A stretch of 64,000 nt of DNA from Shewanella frigidimarina (GTDB lineage Bacteria > Pseudomonadota > Gammaproteobacteria > Enterobacterales > Shewanellaceae). The stretch spans positions 1,085,891-1,149,890 of the forward strand of contig NZ_RKKE01000001.1 of NCBI RefSeq assembly GCF_003797125.1, written 5' to 3'. Positions 29,488 to 38,105 of the stretch are shown piece by piece. A model generated the notes under the pieces. It saw nothing but the letters and a program-made list of their open reading frames with translations. It had not been told where the DNA came from and searched no databases. Made by a program: the position numbers and the translations under genes. Numbering within the stretch: the stretch's first letter is position 1; the number at the start of each line of letters is the position of its first letter.

Positions 29488-29985
29488 ATGGCCTGCGGCC
29501 ACTAACGTCGTGGCGCTTCGCCCACACCAGACTAAGTGCCAAAGTTGCACTTCTGGCAATAAATCTCATTAACCTCGTCATCCCGGCAATGCTTTTGAGC
29601 CGGGATCCAGGTGTTTCTTTATGCTTAATGCTTATGATGACATACGGCCACTAAGGTCGTAGCGCCTCGCCCACGCCGGATTTTTCAAACTTCGTTTGAA
29701 TTAAGATCGCAAGGTTCCACCCTGCACCGGCCAAAAGGGGATCAACAGCAATCCCCTCTTGAATCACCCCTGCCGTTCCGGCAACATTTTCGCTATTTAA
29801 CCAAACAACAGCAGCGAAAAAATTGCGACGGAAATAGATCCAGCTTTTGACTTCATTTTCGTGTTCTTCGGCCTTATTCGAAAATGCTAACGCTTCCGAT
29901 GGTACATCCTGTACCGCGAAAGCTAGCCTGACGTCCTGTCAGGCTCACGCTATTTTCTTCAACGGCCTCAAGTTCAGAGTTGAAT
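29488..29985 (+). repeat. Left arm of inverted repeat bracketing the accessory island
   Basis: Positions 29488-29532 match the reverse complement of 31638-31682 at 43 of 45 bases. Positions 29837-29985 match the reverse complement of 31401-31552 with a few indels, including 31 identical bases read as CTCACGCTATTTTCTTCAAC and onward. A second, diverged copy of the outer motif starts at 29643 in the same orientation, so this arm appears to contain a nested or rearranged extra unit. No open frame of note crosses it. Confidence 0.85.
29580..29606. repeat. REP-like palindrome
   Basis: ATCCCGGC (29580-29587) pairs with GCCGGGAT (29599-29606), in the context CGTC-ATCCCGGC...GCCGGGATCCAG, the layout of short extragenic palindromes common in gammaproteobacteria. 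It lies in the extra segment of the left arm, between two copies of the outer repeat motif. Confidence 0.65.
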
Positions 29986-30068
29986 CAGCACTTTTAAAGT
30001 CAGTATAACTAACTCATTTTTTCCCATTGCGAGTTAACAAGGTATATCAGAGCCAAGACAATAATCGA

Positions 30069-30269
30069 TCAATAAAAAAGATGATGCACTATAAAAGTCA
30101 CCTTAAAGGTGTAGTCAGAACAAGCAATTAGCCGAAAGATTGTACAAAACACCACTATCACCAAAAAGCAAATTCCTATAGCATCTACGTTAGATAAATA
30201 GTTACCGATTAATATAGATGTGGCATAGGCCAAATCCAACAAGCGATTTACACCTTGCAAACAGCGCAA
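30069..30269 (-). CDS. Possible small membrane protein in the island (weak)
   Basis: The frame would start at a TTG (30269) with no visible ribosome binding site and encode 66 residues with one clear hydrophobic helix (AIGICFLVIVVFCTIFRLIA). It reads opposite to the orphan gene and ends before the left arm. Small hydrophobic frames are frequent in integron cassettes, which is the only reason to list it. It may equally be chance in AT-rich DNA. Confidence 0.25.
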   Translation of the reverse strand: MRCLQGVNRLLDLAYATSILIGNYLSNVDAIGICFLVIVVFCTIFRLIACSDYTFKVTFIVHHLFY

Positions 30270-30286
30270 CGCATAAAGACTAAAAC

Positions 30287-30293
30287 GTTATGA
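30287..30293 (+). other. Integron-cassette-like core site at the start of the orphan gene
   Basis: GTTATGA fits the pattern of an attC 1R core (GTTRRRY, last base off), and its ATG is the start codon of the orphan gene, as often in cassettes. It is the exact reverse complement of TCATAAC at 31176-31182. Confidence 0.5.
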
Positions 30294-31171
30294 GTTCTTC
30301 AGGTAAGGAGTTTAATTTGGAAAGGGGAATTATCGCTTCACCAGGAATAATTAATAGGCTGCAGCAGGGCTTTCAGATGCAGCGAAGCTTAACGATTGAA
30401 GAGCTTCAATATTATATACTGTACTGGGATAAAATAGTGATTCCTGGTAACAATCTTGTATATATAGGTTTGCCAGAAGAAGATCTTCTATTACAAGCGG
30501 GCGCAATTGAGCGACCAAGAGTTGGGTTTCAGGGATCATTCCAAGGCGATCAAGTTACTGATGCTATTATGTCCTGCCAAAGTCTTGTTGCAAAAGAACT
30601 TGTTAAAGACAAATCTGTTGACTGGGTTATACATCAATTTGGAGGTGATAGTTTATTTCCAGATGGCTTCAACCAGCGACGGAATGTAATCAGAGTTGAT
30701 TTGTCTGGTGTTTTGCCAGTCCCAGCGGAAAATATAAATATATATGAAATTCTTGAATTCAAAAATCGCAGGAAAGATGAATTAAAGCAACTTCACGCGT
30801 ACCTTGATTCAGTTTATGAATTGGTTTTGTCTGCTCCGGATCAAGAGTTGGCACACAGAAAAGCCATATCAGATCTAAGCAATGCTATAAATGATTTGGA
30901 TACCGTGTTCAAAGAGCGCTTTGAGAATACTAAGAAGTATGACATTACTGCAGAGCTCAATTTAAATGGTAAAGATATATCTGTTGGTGCTGCGTCAGGA
31001 GCAATAATTGACTTCTTTGCAACAGGAATGACAATTCCAATTGCGACAGTAGCTGGAGCAATATTGTCGACATTAAAGGTTAGCGCTAAAGCAGCAAATA
31101 CTTTTCAGCCAGCTTCTCATAATACTAAATTGGCGTTCTTATCTAAGGCTAAGAGCGAAGGTCTTTTATAA
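30290..31171 (+). CDS. Orphan 293-residue protein carried on a cassette-like segment
   Basis: No family was recognised with confidence. The N-terminal pattern RGII.SP followed by a YYILYWDKIVIP segment recalls the DUF6236 type of bacterial proteins, at low certainty. A middle charged helical region (about 155-215, rich in Glu, Lys and Leu) could be a coiled coil. A glycine/alanine-rich hydrophobic stretch (about 230-268: ISVGAASGAIIDFFATGMTI...) could insert in a membrane or be a buried core. There is no signal peptide and no obvious catalytic motif. The ATG overlaps the core-site GTTATGA; no good ribosome binding site is seen, as is usual for cassette genes. It is enclosed by inverted repeats and is probably horizontally acquired. 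Confidence 0.7.
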   Translation: MSSSGKEFNLERGIIASPGIINRLQQGFQMQRSLTIEELQYYILYWDKIVIPGNNLVYIGLPEEDLLLQAGAIERPRVGFQGSFQGDQVTDAIMSCQSLVAKELVKDKSVDWVIHQFGGDSLFPDGFNQRRNVIRVDLSGVLPVPAENINIYEILEFKNRRKDELKQLHAYLDSVYELVLSAPDQELAHRKAISDLSNAINDLDTVFKERFENTKKYDITAELNLNGKDISVGAASGAIIDFFATGMTIPIATVAGAILSTLKVSAKAANTFQPASHNTKLAFLSKAKSEGLL

Positions 31172-31175
31172 TAAC

Positions 31176-31192
31176 TCATAACAAGGCGCAAG
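31176..31192 (+). other. Truncated attC-like site behind the orphan gene
   Basis: TCATAAC followed by AAGGCGCAAG starts five bases after the stop codon. This is the position and layout of the 2R-2L half of an attC site. TCATAAC complements the GTTATGA at the gene start perfectly, as the two R boxes of one cassette should. No matching L box (GCGCC...) is found within the next 80 bases, so the site is probably truncated. Confidence 0.45.
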
Positions 31193-31293
31193 CTACGGGA
31201 AAGACTACATCAAATTTCGCAAAGAACGGGGTTAACACTCAAAGAGAGATCGTGGCTATATATGACACCAGAAAACACATTGAGGGTTTTAGA

Positions 31294-31326
31294 AATTTAG
31301 TGGGTCATGGTAAATTTTTATAAAAA
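31294..31326 (+). repeat. Direct repeat, copy 1
   Basis: AATTTAGTGGG...GGTAAATTTTTATAAAAA recurs at 31730-31763 with about two changes and a one-base gap. The two copies lie on either side of the right arm of the inverted repeat. Confidence 0.7.
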
Positions 31327-31400
31327 CAAGTTCAAATACTTGTCCCTTAAACGTATTTCTGTCCATAAATGAGTTAGATTCCTTGATTGAAAAAGCCTAA

Positions 31401-31682
31401 ATTCAACTCTGAACTTGAGGCCGTTGAAGAAAATAGCGTGAGCTGGCCATGGATGGCCCGCTAGCTTTCGAGGGGAAGGGACGCCCCATCGTAAGCGTTA
31501 GCATTTTCGAATAAGGCTGAAGAACACCAACACGAAGTTAAAAGCTGGATCAATCCCCATGGCGACCTTTTCGCTGTTTGAAAATGTTGCGGGGCGGCTG
31601 GGAGTTCCAAGAGGGAACAGCCGTTGGTTTCCTCTTGGTCTGGTGTGGGTGAAGCGCCACGACGTTAGTGGCCTCAGGCCAT
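31401..31682 (-). repeat. Right arm of inverted repeat bracketing the accessory island
   Basis: This arm is the inverted counterpart of 29488-29985. The inner part (31401-31552) pairs with 29837-29985 and the outer part (31638-31682) with 29488-29532. The middle (31553-31637) is also related but with several indels. It ends about 140 bases before the acnB terminator. Confidence 0.85.
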
Positions 31683-31729
31683 AAGAACATAGATATGGCT
31701 AATTTTCGCATTGGTTTTAGCCGTTGATT

Positions 31730-31763
31730 AATTTAGTGGGATCAGGGTAAATCTTTATAAAAA
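31730..31763 (+). repeat. Direct repeat, copy 2
   Basis: Second copy of the element at 31294-31326. Similarity continues weakly for about 30 more bases. It lies outside the right arm, next to the acnB terminator. Confidence 0.7.
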
Positions 31764-31824
31764 GATAGGTTGAAACTCATTTTTATCCTGAAATAAGTTA
31801 CAAGTTAAACAATATAACACCAAT

Positions 31825-31854
31825 AAAAATGCCAGCATTTCTGCTGGCATTTTT
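31825..31854 (-). terminator. Terminator of acnB
   Basis: AAAAATGCCAGCA-GAAA-TGCTGGCATTTTT on the minus strand, a perfect 13-base stem ending in T residues, about 25 bases past the acnB stop. Confidence 0.92.
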
Positions 31855-31878
31855 GATCAATTGTTAACTCGTTTAAGC

Positions 31879-34476
31879 TTAAAGCGCGGCTTGGAAAATC
31901 ACGCTGTCGGCTTTCTTAGTGTAAGAATCGATTTGGTCGAAGTTCAAGTAACGGTAAGTATCAGCTGCTGTTGCATCCAATTCTTTAGCGTAGTTTTGAT
32001 ATTCTTCAACTGAAGGTAAACGACCTAGTAACGCTGCTACTGCTGCTAACTCAGCTGATGCTAAGTAAACGTTTGCGCCAGTACCTAAACGGTTAGGGAA
32101 GTTACGTGTAGACGTTGATACTACAGTAGCACCTTCTGCAACACGTGCTTGGTTACCCATACATAGAGAACAACCAGGGATCTCGATGCGAGCACCAACA
32201 CGGCCGAAGATTGAGTAGTAACCCTCTTCAGTTAATTGATCGCGGTCCATCTTAGTTGGTGGTGCAATCCATAAACGAGTTGGTAACGTAGTAGCAAACT
32301 TTTCTAACATCTTACCAGTCGCACGGAAGTGACCGATGTTAGTCATACAAGAACCAACAAACACTTCGTCAATCTTAGTTTGTGCAACGCTTGATAATAA
32401 TACAGCATCATCAGGATCGTTTGGTGCACAAAGGATTGGCTCTTTGATGTCGTTTAGATTGATTTCGATAATTTCAGCATATTCTGCATCTTTATCTGCT
32501 TCCATCAACTGTGGGTTAGCAATCCATTCTTGCATCGCAGTAATACGACGTTCAATAGTACGACGATCGCCATAACCTTCTGCAATCATCCACTTTAACA
32601 TGACGATGTTAGAGGTTAGATATTCAATGATTGGCTCTTTGTCTAGCTTAATGCTACAACCTGCAGCTGAACGCTCAGCAGATGCATCAGATAATTCGAA
32701 TGCTTGTTCAACTTTAAGTTTTTCAAGACCTTCGATTTCTAATACGCGGCCAGAGAAAGCGTTGATTTTGCCTTTCTTCTCAACCGTTAGCAGACCCATT
32801 TCAATTGCTTTTAATGGGATAGCATGAACTAAATCACGTAAGGTAATACCTGGTTGCATTTCGCCTTTAAAGCGCACTAGCACTGACTCTGGCATATCAA
32901 GAGGCATGACACCTGTTGCAGCAGCAAATGCCACTAAACCAGAACCGGCTGGGAACGAAATACCAATAGGGAAACGAGTATGTGAATCACCACCAGTACC
33001 TACGGTATCTGGTAATAACATACGGTTTAACCACGAGTGAATAACCCCGTCACCTGGACGTAAAGCAACACCACCACGGTTCATAATGAAATCTGGTAGT
33101 GTGTGATGAGTGGTAACATCCACTGGCTTTGGATAAGCCGCAGTGTGGCAGAATGACTGCATGGTTAAATCAGCACTAAAGCCTAAACATGCTAAGTCTT
33201 TTAACTCATCACGTGTCATAGGACCGGTAGTGTCTTGTGAACCAACAGAGGTCATCTTAGGTTCGCAGTATTGACCAGGACGAACACCTGATACGCCACA
33301 TGCTTTACCGACCATTTTTTGGGCTAAAGTAAAACCTTTGTTAGATGCAGCGATATCTTGTGGACGAACGAATACTTTTGATGCTTCAAGGCCTAAGGTT
33401 TCACGCGCACGGTCAGTAAGACCACGACCAATGATCAATGGAATACGACCACCAGCACGAACTTCATCTAACAATACTTCGGTTTTAAGCTCGAATGTAG
33501 AGATAACTTCATCAGTGCCGTGACGCTTAACTACACCTTCATAAGGGTAGATATCGATCACATCGCCAGTGTCCATTTGATCAACGTTTAGTTCGATCGG
33601 TAATGCACCCGCATCTTCCATGGTGTTGAAGAAAATTGGCGCAATTTTGTTACCTAAACAGAAGCCACCAGCACGCTTGTTAGGTACAAAAGGAATGTCA
33701 TCACCCATAAACCATAACACTGAGTTAGTGGCAGATTTACGTGAAGAACCCGTACCAACAACATCACCTACGTAAACTAAAGGATGACCTTTACCTTTTA
33801 ACGCTTCGATTTCTTTGATTGGACCCACAACACCTGATTCATCAGGCACAATACCGTCACGCGCATTTTTTAGCATTGCTAATGCGTGTAGTGGAATATC
33901 TGGACGAGACCATGCATCTGGCGCAGGAGACAAATCATCAGTGTTAGTTTCACCAGACACTTTGAAAACAGTTAAGGTAACTTTGTCAGCCAATTTGGGA
34001 CGATTTAAGAACCAATCTGCATTGGCCCAAGCATCAACTACTTGCTTAGCAAAATCATTGCCCGCTTGCATTTTTTCAACAACATCGTGGTATGAATCAA
34101 ACATCAACAATGTATTTGAAAGTGCGGTAACCGATAGAGGTGCTAATGCTGCATTATCTAGTTGGTCAATTAACGGCTCAATGTTGTAACCACCTTGCAT
34201 AGTGCCAAGCAGTTTAACAGCGTGTTCTGCGCTTAAGATAGGAGATGACACAGTGCCTTTAGCGACTGCATCAAGGAAAGCGGCTTTAACGTAAGCAGCT
34301 TCATCTACTCCTGGTGGAATACGATTTTCGAGCAAGTCGAGGATGAATGCCTCTTCACCTGCTGGGGGTGTTTCAAATAACTTAACCAGTTCAGCCACTT
34401 GTTGTGCATTTAATGGCTTAGGGACTACGCCCTCTGCAGCACGTTCTGCGACGTGTTTACGATATGCTTCTAGCAC
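31879..34476 (-). CDS. acnB: Aconitate hydratase B
   Basis: The GTG at 34476 (read [16 protein letters not shown]) has AGAGGA about nine bases upstream and gives 865 residues, the normal AcnB length. The frame is open 16 codons further but without support. The HEAT-like N-domain, the swivel domain and the 4Fe-4S ligand region are present, the latter with [10 protein letters not shown] and [10 protein letters not shown]. It isomerises citrate to isocitrate through cis-aconitate. Iron loss converts the family into an RNA-binding form in E. coli. A single-gene unit with its own terminator. Confidence 0.97.
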   Translation of the reverse strand: MLEAYRKHVAERAAEGVVPKPLNAQQVAELVKLFETPPAGEEAFILDLLENRIPPGVDEAAYVKAAFLDAVAKGTVSSPILSAEHAVKLLGTMQGGYNIEPLIDQLDNAALAPLSVTALSNTLLMFDSYHDVVEKMQAGNDFAKQVVDAWANADWFLNRPKLADKVTLTVFKVSGETNTDDLSPAPDAWSRPDIPLHALAMLKNARDGIVPDESGVVGPIKEIEALKGKGHPLVYVGDVVGTGSSRKSATNSVLWFMGDDIPFVPNKRAGGFCLGNKIAPIFFNTMEDAGALPIELNVDQMDTGDVIDIYPYEGVVKRHGTDEVISTFELKTEVLLDEVRAGGRIPLIIGRGLTDRARETLGLEASKVFVRPQDIAASNKGFTLAQKMVGKACGVSGVRPGQYCEPKMTSVGSQDTTGPMTRDELKDLACLGFSADLTMQSFCHTAAYPKPVDVTTHHTLPDFIMNRGGVALRPGDGVIHSWLNRMLLPDTVGTGGDSHTRFPIGISFPAGSGLVAFAAATGVMPLDMPESVLVRFKGEMQPGITLRDLVHAIPLKAIEMGLLTVEKKGKINAFSGRVLEIEGLEKLKVEQAFELSDASAERSAAGCSIKLDKEPIIEYLTSNIVMLKWMIAEGYGDRRTIERRITAMQEWIANPQLMEADKDAEYAEIIEINLNDIKEPILCAPNDPDDAVLLSSVAQTKIDEVFVGSCMTNIGHFRATGKMLEKFATTLPTRLWIAPPTKMDRDQLTEEGYYSIFGRVGARIEIPGCSLCMGNQARVAEGATVVSTSTRNFPNRLGTGANVYLASAELAAVAALLGRLPSVEEYQNYAKELDATAADTYRYLNFDQIDSYTKKADSVIFQAAL

Positions 34477-34881
34477 GGCAACATTCCTCTTTGTTTGACG
34501 CCTAACGGCGAAACTCAGCGCCACTATGGTTACGCTGATAATTCCACTGGTTCGGGCTTGAAATCCGACCTCCAGTATACTACAGCTTTATAAAAGTATG
34601 AATCAGCTCACACTCTCAGAGGTATGAAATCAATGCGATTTATCAACCTAAAAATCAATTTAACGCCAAGTTGAATAAAATAAAATTAGACAATAGTTTG
34701 AAACAGGCGGAAATTCTCTTAAATACATTAACTTATACAGTACCCACTGATTAAACTATATACAAAAAAATATCCCCTTTTTTAAATAAAATATTTTTTA
34801 AAAAGTGTGTTTTGATTGTGTCCAATCAACAACAACGTGATAATTAGCGCTTAACATTGTGCCGTTTATGGAGTCAGTATT
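34477..34881. other. Divergent promoter region between acnB and hxpB
   Basis: About 400 bases, very AT-rich from 34720 to 34820. Promoters for both flanking genes should lie here. No specific operator was recognised. Confidence 0.5.
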
Positions 34882-35571
34882 GTGTCGAACCAAATAAAAG
34901 CCGTTATTTTTGATATGGATGGGATTTTAATCGATTCCGAACCGGCTTGGCAGTTGGCCGAGCAGACTGTCCTAAATAGCTTTGGACTTAATCTCAGCCT
35001 TGAAGAAGTGGAGCAAACCACAGGCTTGCGTATTGATCATGTTGTTAGCTATTGGCACCAACGTTTTCCTTGGCCAAATTACGACAATACAGCTACGGCC
35101 AATACCATAGTTAATGAAGTTGTAAGCCAAATAAAAGCCAATGGTGAACCAATGCGAGGCGTTATTGAGTCGCTAGAGACGTGCAAACGTTTAGGGCTTA
35201 AAATAGGTTTAGCCACATCGTCATCATCATTAATTATTGAAGCTGTGCTGCATAAGTTGGCCATTGGCCATTATTTTGATGCGATTGAGTCCGCTGAAAA
35301 TCTCGATTATGGCAAACCACATCCTGAAGTATATTTAAATTGCGCTAAAGGACTGGGCATTGCGCCAGGACAATGCATCGCAATTGAAGATTCGTTTAAT
35401 GGTTTAATTGCCGCGCGGGCTGCCAGTATGCAAACCGTAGCCATTCCTGCGCCCCACACAGCCACACAAACTAAATGGGTGATTGCCCATAACCAACTTG
35501 CTCATGCCGGATTATTACCCGCGCTGCTTAACAAGGTCGCTGCGCTGCTAGAGCTGACTGCGTCCTGCTAG
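34882..35571 (+). CDS. hxpB: HAD-family hexitol phosphatase-like protein (YniC/HxpB)
   Basis: The start is GTG at 34882, nine bases after GGAG. The 229-residue product has HAD motif I FDMDGILIDSEPAW, motif II serine within LATSSSS, the motif III Lys (YGKPHPEVYL) and motif IV IEDSFNG. TTGLRIDHVVSYWHQRFPW matches E. coli HxpB (2-deoxyglucose-6-phosphate and hexitol phosphatase) closely. Substrate is inferred from family. The last codons and the TAG stop lie inside a dispersed repeat (see 35553), so the C-terminal tail may be altered compared with relatives. Confidence 0.88.
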   Translation: MSNQIKAVIFDMDGILIDSEPAWQLAEQTVLNSFGLNLSLEEVEQTTGLRIDHVVSYWHQRFPWPNYDNTATANTIVNEVVSQIKANGEPMRGVIESLETCKRLGLKIGLATSSSSLIIEAVLHKLAIGHYFDAIESAENLDYGKPHPEVYLNCAKGLGIAPGQCIAIEDSFNGLIAARAASMQTVAIPAPHTATQTKWVIAHNQLAHAGLLPALLNKVAALLELTASC

Positions 35572-35717
35572 AGTTGCTAAGCTGCGAGGACGATAACAAT
35601 CAATAACAGCGAACGCTGCGCTCACGGATAGAGCGCTTTTAGCTCGATTGTTATCGCTTGCCACCGCTCGTCACCAAGATTTTATAGCCTCTAGCCGCGT
35701 AGCGCTCTAGGCTTTTG
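35553..35717 (+). repeat. Dispersed MITE-like repeat, copy 1 (behind hxpB)
   Basis: Shares GCGTCCTGCTAG, CTTGCCAC..CTCGTCACC, AAGATTTTATAGC.TCTA and the closing GCGCTCTAGGCTTTT with the copies at 50296 and 53259. It supplies the stop codon of hxpB and sits between two convergent genes. Orientation relative to the upstream gene is the same as in the other copies. Confidence 0.75.
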
Positions 35718-35732
35718 GCTTAGATAGACTGC

Positions 35733-37997
35733 CTAAAAGTTTTTACCAACAAATAAGTAAAATGCTGTTTCACCGCGGTCGGTAAAACCAAAACCTAATG
35801 CTGCAGGGCCCCAATCGGTGTCGGTTCCGAGATAGAAACTACCGGCATAAATTAAATCATCTAAATCGACATCATCACGATCAAACCACACATTACCGGC
35901 TTCAAGACTGGTTCCTAAATACAAAGGCAAGTCGGTGATCAATACATCACGGCCGAGATCGTATTGATAGATCACTGCCCCAAACACTTTATGTGCACCA
36001 ATTAAGGTGTCTTTACGGAAACCCGACAAATTCAAGAAACCGCCTAAATCTGCCACATGCAAGGTAAAGTTACCGTCATTCTCTACGGTCGCCAGCTCCA
36101 CCTTACCTACAATGGCGTGATTTCCGAGTTTCAACGCACCCTTCCAATCCGCTTCAAATTGCCAAGCAAGATCATCACTAAAGGTCGTATCGACATTGCT
36201 TAATCCATTGTAGGATTCGTCTCTTAAGTAGCTGACAAAGGTAATTCGATTACCTTCAGTCGGGAAGCTAATGCTGTTTAGGCTGTCGTAGGCCACTTTA
36301 AAATAGCCACCCGTTGAATGATAATCTAGTGAATCAACCGAGCCAAATTCACTGCTAACCCGACCATCTTCGCCGACAAAGCCTAATTCGATAATTCCAT
36401 CTGAATTAAAGTTATAGCCGATACCTAAAACGATTTGAGCGACATTATTTTCGAGTTCAACATAACGGCTATCTTGATCAATTAAATCCCAATCTTTCAT
36501 TTCATACTGGAATCGCGCTAGGCTATAAAATGTTTGATCACGATCTAATGGCTGATAAAACTCAGTGCCGACTAACTTTTTATACCCAAGTTCTAATTCA
36601 TTACGCCACTCACCACCATTTTCGGTTAAGTCGGTCATGGTGTAAGCCAAGCTTAACGTAATAGCTGAATCTAAGGTGAAGTCATCTTCCCAGTTAAAGC
36701 CTGCTTGAAAGTAATTCGGCCCCCATGATTTTGCTCGGGTGGTAATGGTTAAAATTCGGCCTTGCTCAACATCTTCAAACTCAGCATCGACACGCTCGAA
36801 TTTATTCAATGAATACACTCGGTTTAAGGCTAAATTTAACTCTTCTTTGGTTAGTACAACGCCTTCGGTAATCCCTAAACGATCGCGCAGTAATTTTTCG
36901 CTGACTTTTGATTGATTATCAAAAGCAATTTTATAGATGGGTTTTTTAAGTGGATCGATCCACATTAAGCTTTGTTGTAATTTATCCGCTTGATAAGCCA
37001 AATAGTCTTGCTCACCAATACCAAGCGGTTCTAGCTTCACCAACTCTAATATAGCGGCATCTTCACCTAATTTAAGCGCTAATGGCATGATTGAAAAATC
37101 AGTGGTACTTAGGCTATCAATGGCGGGACGAATGAGAATATCACCAGTCGTCAGTAAGGTCTTTTGGCGGGCGGTGCTCGCTTGAGTCAAAATGGTTGAG
37201 AGCTGCTCTAGTACGGCAATAGTACTGTCCAAGTTTTCTTGTTTGGTGAGTGCAGAACCAATATCGACGGCAATAATGATATCTGCCCCCATGGCTTTCA
37301 CCACATCGATAGGCATATTATTGGCAATTCCGCCATCAACCAGTAAACGACCGTTAATCAGTGCTGGCTGCAATGCTCCTGGTACTGTGGCAGATGCTTG
37401 CATGGCTTGTACTACACTGCCGCTGGATAACACCACCGCTTCACTGGTTGCCAAATCCGTCGCTACCGCTCGGTACGGAATCGCGAGTTCATCAAAGTCA
37501 CCAAACTGTTCGACTAAGCCTGTCGAGTGACGTAATAGTTGAGACATGCTTTGACCACGTAACAAACCACTAGGTGAGGTTAAGCTATTATTGTTATAAC
37601 CCACAGTCAGTGGAATATTAAACTGATCACGTTGCTGTTTATCACGATAGCTTAACTTATCGCGCGGAATGGTGTCTGAGTAGCCTTTAGACCATTCACC
37701 ACTGAGCATGATTTCTTCAATTTGGTCGGCGTTATAGCCTAACGCGTACATACCAGCAACGTAAGCGCCAATACTGGTACCCGCAATGTAATCGACCGGA
37801 ATATGATATTTCTCAAGTACTTTCAACACACCAATATGTGCAGCCCCTTTTGCCCCACCGCCACTCAGCACTAAGCCAATAGTGGGTCTTTCTTTAGCGG
37901 CTTTTTTCGCAGCATAGACAGGTTGCACTGCTAGGCTAAAGCAAATACAGCTAGCCAAAAACCAGGTAGATAAGTTAAGGCGCAAAATTTGTTGCAT
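35733..37997 (-). CDS. Patatin-like phospholipase with POTRA and outer-membrane barrel (PlpD type)
   Basis: This 754-residue protein has a signal peptide (to about residue 29) and a patatin domain with the oxyanion motif GLVLSGGGAKGAAH, the nucleophile elbow GTSIG and the catalytic Asp in VDGGIANNMP. A POTRA-like domain (about 330-410) follows. The C-terminal half is a 16-strand-type beta barrel ending in Phe (FYLFVGKNF). This is the type Vd secretion layout of Pseudomonas PlpD, where the lipase is carried to the surface by its own barrel. Whether the lipase is released cannot be told. Convergent with hxpB. Confidence 0.92.
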   Translation of the reverse strand: MQQILRLNLSTWFLASCICFSLAVQPVYAAKKAAKERPTIGLVLSGGGAKGAAHIGVLKVLEKYHIPVDYIAGTSIGAYVAGMYALGYNADQIEEIMLSGEWSKGYSDTIPRDKLSYRDKQQRDQFNIPLTVGYNNNSLTSPSGLLRGQSMSQLLRHSTGLVEQFGDFDELAIPYRAVATDLATSEAVVLSSGSVVQAMQASATVPGALQPALINGRLLVDGGIANNMPIDVVKAMGADIIIAVDIGSALTKQENLDSTIAVLEQLSTILTQASTARQKTLLTTGDILIRPAIDSLSTTDFSIMPLALKLGEDAAILELVKLEPLGIGEQDYLAYQADKLQQSLMWIDPLKKPIYKIAFDNQSKVSEKLLRDRLGITEGVVLTKEELNLALNRVYSLNKFERVDAEFEDVEQGRILTITTRAKSWGPNYFQAGFNWEDDFTLDSAITLSLAYTMTDLTENGGEWRNELELGYKKLVGTEFYQPLDRDQTFYSLARFQYEMKDWDLIDQDSRYVELENNVAQIVLGIGYNFNSDGIIELGFVGEDGRVSSEFGSVDSLDYHSTGGYFKVAYDSLNSISFPTEGNRITFVSYLRDESYNGLSNVDTTFSDDLAWQFEADWKGALKLGNHAIVGKVELATVENDGNFTLHVADLGGFLNLSGFRKDTLIGAHKVFGAVIYQYDLGRDVLITDLPLYLGTSLEAGNVWFDRDDVDLDDLIYAGSFYLGTDTDWGPAALGFGFTDRGETAFYLFVGKNF

Positions 37998-38105
37998 AAA
38001 TCATTCCGAAAGTAAGTAAAAACAACTTATTCTAACAAAATTTAACCAATACCCATACTAATGGATAGCAGCAAGAAGATTACCTTGGCATCATCAATGA
38101 ACACA

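Noticed and set aside
30228..30293. Complete attC site for a preceding cassette (ATCCAAC at about 30232 to GTTATGA)
   Set aside because: The R-like boxes can be named but the L boxes do not pair, so only the gene-start core site is kept.
34477..34524. Longer AcnB start (881 residues)
   Set aside because: The GTG at 34476 has the ribosome binding site and yields the standard 865-residue protein.
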